Shown here: positions 57,222-64,000 of the stretch, piece after piece
How positions within the stretch are numbered: the first letter of the stretch is position 1
Layout of the letters: every line of letters starts with the position of its first letter
Assembly (NCBI GenBank): GCA_900545225.1
Contig: UQXZ01000008.1
Location: forward strand, 17,168 to 81,167
Length of the DNA: 64,000 nt
Direction: 5' to 3'
DNA from: an uncultured Eubacteriales bacterium
Lineage (GTDB): Bacteria; Bacillota; Clostridia; Lachnospirales; Lachnospiraceae
Position numbers and translations under genes: made by a program
Notes under the pieces: model-generated
The model's input: only the letters and a program-made list of their open reading frames with translations
Databases searched by the model: none
What the model was told of the DNA's origin: nothing

Positions 57222-60046
57222 GATACCGTCCTTTCTGTTTCAAATGTTGTAGCATCTTCTTTTTTTGTCGATTTCTGTAAATCTTCTTTACTATTGTTCT
57301 TGCTACTATATATTGCATTTATAACATTCTCTACAGGTGTCTTTACATTAACCATTACAGTTGCCTTACCCTTTTTCTCAATTCCTTTTACAGAAAACTC
57401 CAGCACAGCCTTAGTTATGCCTTGCTTGGATAAATCAGGTTTTTGTACAAGTGTAACCGTTACTGAGCCGTCTGTAGGAATATTGCTAAACTTTGACTTA
57501 TAATCATCAAGAGTTGGCTCTTTGCCATTTACTTCAAGCGGCTTTGTATCTACTCTCTGTGGAGTAAATGCAATTCCTCCATCCTCATCATCATCTGCAA
57601 TTCCATCATGGTCCTTATCTCTGTAAAGCCAATATGTGTACTTTCTAACTAATAATTTACCATCTTTTTTAGCTTTAAATTTAAGTGTTACTGTCTTAAA
57701 CATTCCACCGTCGCCATCCCAGTTGTCATCTTCCGCAATCGGTGTTCCGGTTATTGTTGTACCATCGAAACTAAGACCTTTTGGAAGTCCTTCGATTGTA
57801 CTTAACATTTCTGCATCTTTGTCTAAACATGTAACTGTTGCAGCTTTTATTGGCACTCCTTCAGTCCATTTTGGTCTGCCAGGTTCGTCAAGAACAGTCT
57901 CAATTACTTTGCTATTTACTTCTACTTCCGGTAAATTCTCATCTGGATTTGGTTTTTCTGAAGGATTGTTACCTCCACCATTTTCTACAAGCTCTTTATC
58001 TGCTTCTGTGCCAGAAAGCTGGAAATCTATATACATTACAGGTGGTGCATTTGGATTTTCATCATTTACTAAGGTGTATTTTACCCTTTTGTTTACAGGT
58101 GTTTTATCCGTAGTATATTCATATCTATGTCCTTTTATTGAAACCAATCTAATCCTAACTGTCTCATATTCAAATGATGTAGGTGCGTCAACAACTTGCT
58201 GGTCATCAATCTTACGATCATCTACCGAGTCCATACCAATCTTGCTAATTTTATACCACTTTGAACCATCAGCACTATATTCTAGTCCAACAATGTAATC
58301 CTTACTATAACGCCCAATCAATATTCTAAAGTTATCATATGAAAGAGATTCACCATGAACTACTTTAGCCTTAATTACTTTCTTATCTCCATATGCTTCA
58401 AGGCCCTTTCCATTCTCAATCACTTTTCCTTCATCATCTCTTATGCTCAGTCCATTTGCTGCAAAATCGCTCCATGAAACTTCCGAATACGAGCCGTCCT
58501 TCTTTACAATTTTAACTTTAAGCTCAGAGAAATCGACAACATCACCCTTATTAACCTCTACAGCCTTAATTTTAGGTGAAATAATTGAAACCTCTTTTAC
58601 ATCTGAATTAGTTTTTTGAGCATTTGATGATTTATTAGCAGCTTCATTAACCGCAGCAGATATTCCACTTGCACTCACTGTAGCACCTGACACACTGTCA
58701 AACATCTGCTTTCCTTGATAACGATCACTCATGTAAGCCTTAACCGTGCGTGACATAAGTGTCAAATCAGACTCAGTATTATTGCCTGACAATCCATTAA
58801 GCATTGCAACATATTTATCACCAAATAACTCTTTTACTTTCGCCTTAGGATCTTTACTCTTTCTGATGACTTCGAAATATTCTCGATAAAGCCTCATCTT
58901 AGCAATATTCCAACGCCCTTCCTTACCCTGGAGGAACGGAATGATATTCTCTGCTTTGCTTCTAAATGGGCCCATATCATCACGGTAATCATCACCTGTT
59001 CCTACCCTTAAACTTGATATTTCACCATTTTTAACTGTAATGTAGGTCTTGATTCCACCTGGATTAAGATATCCTATACCTATGCCGGTATAGTCACCAT
59101 CTTTGAATTTATCACCTACATAATATTTACGAAGAGCCGCATCAACATATATTGGTTCTTCAGTACCAGGTTTAAATGCAGGAACATTATTGTCTGTACT
59201 AGGCTTATTTGTACTGCCTGGTTTATCGTTATTATTAGCAACATTTATTTTACTTGCATTAGCAAGTGCATTTCTAACCGCATCAATGATGCCTCGGCTT
59301 GAGTAAGTAGCTCCTGAAACCGTATCAACTCTCTTGTCTTTTTTTCCAAGTAGTTGTCTAATTACTGCTTTTGCACGATTAAAATATGGTTCATCTTCAT
59401 TATGTGATAAAATATCTATATTTGTAATTTTACCACCCGATACAGTTACACGAACTCGAATCGGGCCATTAAAACCCTGACCGGTTCCCATAAAAACACC
59501 ATCATTGATGTTGGCGTTTGAAATGATAAATGAACTTTGCACATTGCCTTTTACATTATTTGTCGTTTTATTATCTTTTTCAACTGACAATACATTTGCT
59601 TGCTGTTCATTTGCTTGCTGTTTAAATCCTGCCTTCAGAAGGGCTTCTGCTACAGCCTTTTTTATTGCATTTGATGTAATTGTCGCTCCTGAAACAGCAT
59701 CAACATTAACACTGCCGCTTTTTAGAATTTCATTTATTACAGCGTTTGCTTTGTCAAAATATTCCGGCGTTTCTGAATGTGAAACAATTACAATATCTGT
59801 TAACTTTCCATCCTTGATGGTGATGCGGACAGTGATAGGTCCACCGTAACCGTCAGCGGTGCCTTCATATTCCCCATCATTAAGACCATCCGTAAAATCT
59901 GTAGTTTCTGTAATCTGAGAGCCCTCAGCAACCTTATTCAAAGCTTCGTTGTTACTTCGCACAGCCATAACAGTTGAGTATGTAATTCCAACTGTTACGG
60001 CAGCAACGGCGCTAATAAACAACACCTTTTTACCGGTACCCTTCAT
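57218..60046 (-). CDS. Extracytoplasmic flavoprotein with three FMN-binding domains
   Basis: 942 residues. An N-terminal hydrophobic helix (8-28) is a signal or anchor; no lipobox Cys. Three FMN_bind domains (about 55-141, 180-265, 308-472) each end in the covalent-flavinylation motif SGAT: Thr122, Thr247 and Thr456 are the predicted FMN acceptors for an ApbE-type transferase. The third domain is larger, with about 70 extra residues. The C-terminal 450 residues are beta-rich Ig/cell-wall type modules (ELKVKIVKKDGSYSEV; an Ig-like repeat PEVEVNSKVI; GLPKGLSFDGTTITGTP). This fits a cell-surface electron conduit fed by the membrane reductase. RBS GGGGAGGAAAG. Confidence 0.88.
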   Translation of the reverse strand: MKGTGKKVLFISAVAAVTVGITYSTVMAVRSNNEALNKVAEGSQITETTDFTDGLNDGEYEGTADGYGGPITVRITIKDGKLTDIVIVSHSETPEYFDKANAVINEILKSGSVNVDAVSGATITSNAIKKAVAEALLKAGFKQQANEQQANVLSVEKDNKTTNNVKGNVQSSFIISNANINDGVFMGTGQGFNGPIRVRVTVSGGKITNIDILSHNEDEPYFNRAKAVIRQLLGKKDKRVDTVSGATYSSRGIIDAVRNALANASKINVANNNDKPGSTNKPSTDNNVPAFKPGTEEPIYVDAALRKYYVGDKFKDGDYTGIGIGYLNPGGIKTYITVKNGEISSLRVGTGDDYRDDMGPFRSKAENIIPFLQGKEGRWNIAKMRLYREYFEVIRKSKDPKAKVKELFGDKYVAMLNGLSGNNTESDLTLMSRTVKAYMSDRYQGKQMFDSVSGATVSASGISAAVNEAANKSSNAQKTNSDVKEVSIISPKIKAVEVNKGDVVDFSELKVKIVKKDGSYSEVSWSDFAANGLSIRDDEGKVIENGKGLEAYGDKKVIKAKVVHGESLSYDNFRILIGRYSKDYIVGLEYSADGSKWYKISKIGMDSVDDRKIDDQQVVDAPTSFEYETVRIRLVSIKGHRYEYTTDKTPVNKRVKYTLVNDENPNAPPVMYIDFQLSGTEADKELVENGGGNNPSEKPNPDENLPEVEVNSKVIETVLDEPGRPKWTEGVPIKAATVTCLDKDAEMLSTIEGLPKGLSFDGTTITGTPIAEDDNWDGDGGMFKTVTLKFKAKKDGKLLVRKYTYWLYRDKDHDGIADDDEDGGIAFTPQRVDTKPLEVNGKEPTLDDYKSKFSNIPTDGSVTVTLVQKPDLSKQGITKAVLEFSVKGIEKKGKATVMVNVKTPVENVINAIYSSKNNSKEDLQKSTKKEDATTFETERTVS

Positions 60047-60195
60047 CTTTCCTCCCCTAAATAATAATATGTTCGACTGAATATGTAGACTTATATTCCA
60101 TGAGTTAGCTGTCGCTAACTCATATGGTTTACATAGTAATATAAAATTTATAAGTGTGCAATAATTATTTACACAAATAATTTTATTTTCTCTTA

Positions 60196-60267
60196 ATTAG
60201 TCATTTATAAAAATAAGTTCCACTCATATTTAACATGATGTGGAACTTATTTTTATAAATGACTAAT
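60196..60267. repeat. Perfect 28-bp inverted repeat, 16-base centre
   Basis: Arms 60196-60223 and 60240-60267 are exact reverse complements (ATTAGTCATTTATAAAAATA... and its complement). It begins exactly where similarity to tnpA ends. Confidence 0.9.
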
Positions 60268-60389
60268 ATATCTCTAATGCTTATTTTATATTGATTATAG
60301 ATTATTTTTCTTCTATGCTTTGGTGTAAATACTATATAGTATTTACATACTCGCTTTGTATAGGATAAACTATTTGCCTTATTGGCCAA
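60264..60389 (-). mobile_element. IS200/IS605-family tnpA 5' fragment
   Basis: The first 42 residues (MANKANSLSYTKRVCKYYIV, then FTPKHRRKIIYNQYK) match the start of IS200-type single-domain transposases, which are about 150 residues long. The catalytic HUH motif and Tyr are missing; after residue 42 the frame reads into the inverted repeat and stops. No tnpB. A dead remnant. Confidence 0.8.
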
Positions 60390-60561
60390 AAATCACCTTT
60401 CCCTTCGTTAATAAATCGGCTTGAACAACCTCATTATAGCGGAAATGTGATTTTTTTATATAACATTCATCGCACACCCACATAGCGGGTGGTTTATTAT
60501 TTCATATAACTCGTTTTTCTATTAAAAACTCGTTTGCATGAACCAGACTAAAGTTCACAAC

Positions 60562-60611
60562 AAAAACACGGCTTTCGGCAGGCTCTTTTACCCCCGAAAG
60601 CCGTTATTTTT
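60562..60611. terminator. Terminator after the lipoprotein gene
   Basis: ACGGCTTTCGG (60568-60578) and CCGAAAGCCGT (60594-60604) form a stem; TTTTTG follows on the minus strand and TATTTTTG on the plus. Confidence 0.85.
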
Positions 60612-60664
60612 GTCATTTGAACCGCCGTTTTATATCAAATGATATCAATCTTTAGTTACACACA

Positions 60665-61540
60665 TCATAATGCTTCCCATCTATCTCTTAAAACGGAATA
60701 AACAAATATCTGTTCATCCGACACTGCATATAATTGTTCTCTGACAAATTGATCCTCATGTTCCGTACCAAGTGCTAAGAGCAAACATTGTTGTCCATTG
60801 ACAGTTTCCTCATCACCTGTATATAACAGTTTCATTCCTCGTTCCAACGCATTACTTACTTCATCTGTTGAACTAAGAAAATCTCTTGCATTCTGAATGC
60901 GTTTCTCCTTTGTTATATTATAATTAGTAAAATCATAGCAACCGTCTTCAACCGCCACATGACCATCCTTCATTGAAAGGCTTGGGCGATATTCAAACGT
61001 TTTTTCACCGTCCTTGACAGAAATTAATATATTAGGAAATATTTCGCTAGGGTTACAACGTAGAATAATTTCTTCACCCGCTTCACCTATGAAGAGATGG
61101 TAATCCTTGTTATCTATATAATTACCATCCTCTGACATCTCAACATAATAAACTGTTATAACAGCATCTTTACTTGCAGGAACTAAGGCGTATAACTCGG
61201 ATCCGTCAATAACAACTTCTCTAAGTTCTTTCATAAATGGATGTTCGTTTGCTAATGTACTCTCAATTACTGATTTATGCACTGCTTCTTCATCGCTCTC
61301 CAAGTCTATGTATCCGACAAACCCCACACCAAGCATACATCCATTATCAGCAATACGTTTTCTCAACTTGTCAATGGCAGTAACTTCTGACTGAGTTGCA
61401 GATTCTATCTTTTCAGTATTCTCAGTGCTTTTTGTACTTTCAGTAGTTGCCGTTGTTTCCGGCAACTTCTGCGACTGATTCGCACAGCCTGCGAGTGAGG
61501 CACACAGAATTATGGAACATAATAATATATTCTTCTTCAT
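60665..61540 (-). CDS. Putative lipoprotein, unknown function
   Basis: About 291 residues. A lipoprotein signal peptide (MKKNILLCSIILCASLAGC, lipobox LAGC, Cys19) is followed by a Thr/Ser/Glu-rich linker and a folded domain (about 60-291). I do not recognise the domain: AIDKLRKRIADNGCMLGVGF, LREVVIDGSELYALVPASKD, YHLFIGEAGEEIILRCNPSE. Start at 61540 chosen for AGGTGAACAATTAT; the GTG four codons earlier sits in that RBS. Its own unit, with a 3' terminator and A/T-rich tandem repeats upstream. Confidence 0.8.
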   Translation of the reverse strand: MKKNILLCSIILCASLAGCANQSQKLPETTATTESTKSTENTEKIESATQSEVTAIDKLRKRIADNGCMLGVGFVGYIDLESDEEAVHKSVIESTLANEHPFMKELREVVIDGSELYALVPASKDAVITVYYVEMSEDGNYIDNKDYHLFIGEAGEEIILRCNPSEIFPNILISVKDGEKTFEYRPSLSMKDGHVAVEDGCYDFTNYNITKEKRIQNARDFLSSTDEVSNALERGMKLLYTGDEETVNGQQCLLLALGTEHEDQFVREQLYAVSDEQIFVYSVLRDRWEAL

Positions 61541-61562
61541 ATAATTGTTCACCTTTCTTAAT

Positions 61563-61680
61563 ATATAACTGATTATTAGTTTACTTAATATACAACTTAT
61601 TTACATATAACTAATTATTAGTTTGCTTAATATTCAACTTATTTGTATATAACTGATTGTATGCCTTTCCTTATATATCA
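61563..61680. repeat. 42-bp tandem repeat, about 2.5 copies
   Basis: Copies at 61563-61604 and 61605-61646 (ATATAACTGATTATTAGTTT...) differ at about five positions; a third, diverged partial copy follows. It lies in the promoter region of the lipoprotein gene. The rest of 61681-61840 is A/T-rich with nothing recognised. Confidence 0.75.
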
Positions 61681-61840
61681 CTGAATCTTTGCCTTTTTTA
61701 AATATATCTGATTCATTACATTTCTTTTTTTAAAAAACCTTACTATTTATAATATATATATATAATTCCGGCAAAACAGCATTATTTTCACTACACTTCA
61801 ACAAGATTCTAAAAGCATATATTACTTCTACTAAATACCA

Positions 61841-61885
61841 AAAACAGCAGAGCGGTGGCGGATGATTTCCGCACCGCCCTGCTGT
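61841..61885 (-). terminator. GC-rich terminator after the sortase-anchored protein
   Basis: CAGCAG.GCGGTG.CGG arms at 61846-61864 pair with CCG.CACCGC.CTGCTG at 61869-61885; TTTTTGG follows on the minus strand. Confidence 0.85.
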
Positions 61886-61936
61886 CTGGGTGTTAATAAT
61901 CAATTTGTACTATAATCATATTATTATAATGTATTT

Positions 61937-63088
61937 TTATTTTACACCTTTTTTCTTGCGTGAATAAAATATCGTTCCTGTAACAGCACCACCACTAATG
62001 CATATCAAAGAAATCCAAAGCCCCAACATGTTGTTGTCACCGGTCTTAGGTGATACATATTTCTCTGACTTAGTCGGAGCATTAGTCTCAGTTGGCTTTG
62101 CAACCTTATTCTCAGTATAAATATTTACAAAACTCATCTTATCAGCCATTGCATTATAATCAACTTCATAGTAGTTTCCGTTCGCACTATTCTTTAGCGT
62201 AGTTGGATATATATTTGTTTTATTTACTTCTGGCTTAACAAACCATACTGCATCGGAATACGTCCAGTTAGTAGCTTTTGTGTCTTTCTCACGAACATAA
62301 AATCCCTCACTGACAAATTGTTCTAACTGATTTTCTGGACCAGTAAGCATCAACTTAGCTGTATAATCGCCTTTGCCATTAGTTTCCACGGCGGATGTAT
62401 AAGTTACATCTTTGTATTCACTAGTATTACTGTTACCTATATCAAATATCTCTAATTCAAATTCCTGATTACCTGGAGCTACATTGCCACCCTGCTCCAC
62501 TGTTATGGTAAATGGAATCTCTGTTGTCTTTATAACCGGAGCCTGCTTTAAATACTTATTTGTAAATTCTGCAGAACCATGTATTGCATCAGTTCCAGGT
62601 GTGTTTACTTCACAAATCAAAGTGCCATTGTCAGGGAAATACTTAAATGTCACGCCATATTCTGAATTGCTGTATGTCCAGCCATCCTTTCCATCATTCT
62701 TTTCAGTAATAAGGAACGACTTGTTAATCGAAGTAACCTGCCCAGTTCCTGCTGAAACAATTGGTTTCCATCCATTAGCTTCATTAATCTTTGTCTGATC
62801 TACCTTGGTATTTATCCTTTTTTCATATGTACCCTCACCAGTAGAGGCAACTGTCAAATTGTCTAATATCGTAATGCCATAGTCAATAGGAGACTTATTC
62901 ATATTCCCCTCATCTTTCAAAACAAATTCAAAAGTTTCTGCCTGTGGGGTCATTGCGTTTTGATCTTTTTCAACAATTTTTTTAATGGTAAAATTCGTCT
63001 CAAGGTCATTAGCAGCCATAACCGTTGTTGGCAATAAACCAATGACCGTTGCAGATCCTATGATAGTTGCAAGCAATTTTTTATTCAT
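61937..63088 (-). CDS. Sortase-anchored surface protein with two isopeptide (Spy0128-like) domains
   Basis: About 383 residues. A signal peptide (MNKKLLATIIGSATVIGLLP, then TTVMAA) is followed by two pilin-like domains (about 28-180 and 190-340). In the first, Lys in FTIKKIVEKD, Glu in FLITEKN and Asn in EFTNKYL fit an internal Lys-Asn isopeptide bond. The second has Glu in FYVREKD and Asn in SFVNIYT, but the expected Lys position reads TITVEQ. The C-terminus is a sorting signal: VSPKTGD, a hydrophobic helix, SRKKKGVK. Start 63088 has AAGGAGAATAATT. No sortase or pilin gene is next to it. Probably an adhesin or minor pilin. Confidence 0.85.
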   Translation of the reverse strand: MNKKLLATIIGSATVIGLLPTTVMAANDLETNFTIKKIVEKDQNAMTPQAETFEFVLKDEGNMNKSPIDYGITILDNLTVASTGEGTYEKRINTKVDQTKINEANGWKPIVSAGTGQVTSINKSFLITEKNDGKDGWTYSNSEYGVTFKYFPDNGTLICEVNTPGTDAIHGSAEFTNKYLKQAPVIKTTEIPFTITVEQGGNVAPGNQEFELEIFDIGNSNTSEYKDVTYTSAVETNGKGDYTAKLMLTGPENQLEQFVSEGFYVREKDTKATNWTYSDAVWFVKPEVNKTNIYPTTLKNSANGNYYEVDYNAMADKMSFVNIYTENKVAKPTETNAPTKSEKYVSPKTGDNNMLGLWISLICISGGAVTGTIFYSRKKKGVK

Positions 63089-63381
63089 AATTATTCTCCT
63101 TTTTGCTCTAACTTTCACAAGTATAAATTTAAACAATACTGCACTTGAAATCATTTTTGTTTTATCATTTCATCGATTACCATTCTATATCAATCTATTC
63201 AAAAATCACATCATACATATGTAGGAATTTTTAATATTTTTTCCTTTTAAATATTTTATTATCATTTGGAAATATAATTTCGGCTAGTTATAAAATCAAC
63301 TTGAACACTTGAAAAAATAATCCACAGGATTTCTGTGTTAGGATGTAGTTGCTTAGACAAACATCTTAAGGAGAAATCACT

Positions 63382-64000
63382 ATGGATCACTCATATTCTA
63401 ACACGGAGTTTACTAATCATGTACACGGAAAGCATCTTTCTCTTGATGAACGTGGCCAAATCCAGGCGCTTCATCGAGAAGGGTTGTCTCTTCGTAAGAT
63501 TGCTGAGCGTGTGGGCTGCGCCCATACTACTGTTATGTATGAACTTAGACGAGGTACTCCAGATAAAAAGCCTGGACGTGGTCGTAAGCCTATGTATTCA
63601 GCAAAGCGAGGTCATCATGCATATCTTCAGAATAGGGCTCGTTGTCGTAAACCTCTCCGTATCGAGGATCCCGAAGTAGAACATTTTATTCAATGGATGG
63701 TGAATAAGGTTCGAAATCTCAGAAGTATTCAAGACGATCACTGCATACAACGGCACTGAGTTTAGTGAGTTTGCGAGTTTCGAGAAATGGGCCACAAAGG
63801 TTTACTTTGCTCATCCATATAGCTCATGGGAACGCTCACGAAATGAACATCACAACGGCATGTTAAGAGAGTTCATTCCAAAGGGAGTATCCATCAACGA
63901 ATACACAGATGATGAGATTCTTAGATTTGCAGATAGCATGAATGGACGCCCAAGGAGAAGCCTCGGATACCATTATCCTGATGAACTATTTGATGCATTC
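63382..64000 (+). pseudogene. IS30-family transposase with internal deletion, 3' end cut by window edge
   Basis: Residues 1-115 from 63382 are an IS30 N-terminal part with two HTH regions (LSLDERGQIQALHREGLSLR; IAERVGCAHTTVMYELRRG). The frame stops at 63757. In the next frame from about 63728 the C-terminal catalytic part appears: ITAYNGTEFSEFASFEKWAT, YSSWERSRNEHHNGMLREF, SLGYHYPDELFDAF. The segment of roughly 130 residues between, including the first catalytic Asp, is missing. RBS AAGGAGAAATCACT intact. Not able to transpose unaided. Confidence 0.85.

Larger units (their letters stand above)
60047..60664. other. Spacer with IS200 remnant, hairpin and terminator
   Basis: Apart from the tnpA fragment, the 28-bp inverted repeat and the terminator listed separately, nothing gene-like is seen. 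A small palindrome lies at 60100-60122 (ATGAGTTAGC/GCTAACTCAT). Confidence 0.6.

Noticed and set aside
1..64000. CRISPR arrays, tRNA genes, prophage or conjugation modules
   Set aside because: No regular spaced repeats, no tRNA T-loop signatures and no phage or mating genes were seen on either strand.

Overview
The window looks like a low-GC Firmicute chromosome, most probably a gut Lachnospiraceae (Clostridia). Reasons: strong AGGAGG-type ribosome binding sites, A/T-rich spacers, a short HisG with HisZ, ThrS without a TGS domain, a rhodanese-less ThiI next to its own cysteine desulfurase, a long SRP RNA with an Alu-type part, and an SPKTG-type sorting signal. Family calls rest on motif recognition without database searches. 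Most genes lie on the minus strand.

Region by region. 1-5 kb is decaying accessory DNA: a PLD/DEAH helicase gene broken only by in-frame TAA codons, an unknown Cys-rich protein, a small XRE regulator, and three gene fragments (alpha/beta-hydrolase, a frameshifted unknown, DUF1304). 5-10.6 kb is a minus-strand run apeB, prmA, rsmE, nifS-like, thiI (rRNA/r-protein methylation and tRNA thiolation). 10.8-12.4 kb holds scpB and scpA, with two A/T-rich hairpins between them. 12.4-12.7 kb is 6S RNA. 12.7-21.4 kb has a YihY-like membrane protein, a sigma-like protein, a GNAT acetyltransferase, glmS, an EndA-like nuclease, a glycosyltransferase and thrS.

21.5-25.4 kb has pncC and a queuosine-precursor cluster (queD, queE, folE, queC, queF) behind a promoter, a preQ1-I-type riboswitch and a terminator. 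26-34.7 kb holds SRP RNA, a small monooxygenase, mnmA, a K+/H+ antiporter, a DUF885-like exported protein with an altered metal motif, ppsA and RNase P RNA. 34.7-41 kb holds a PAP2 phosphatase and a histidine operon hisZ-G-D-B-A-[HisF-like]IE that has no hisH or hisF. 41-49.7 kb is ilvA plus the division/lipid/RNA block plsX-acpP-rnc-smc-ftsY. In ftsY the acidic domain and the membrane-binding motif are at the C-terminus instead of the N-terminus.

49.7-64 kb is increasingly accessory: a class I glutamate-cysteine ligase, a class II amidotransferase, a 1293-residue surface protein flanked by imperfect 53-bp direct repeats, a two-gene extracytoplasmic redox unit (a three-site FMN-binding protein plus a ferric-reductase-like membrane protein), an IS200 fragment with a 28-bp perfect inverted repeat, a lipoprotein, a sortase-anchored isopeptide-type surface protein, and an internally deleted IS30 transposase at the right edge. 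The best candidates for something under-described are the redox pair, the rearranged FtsY, the repeat-flanked surface protein and the HisF-like/HisIE fusion.
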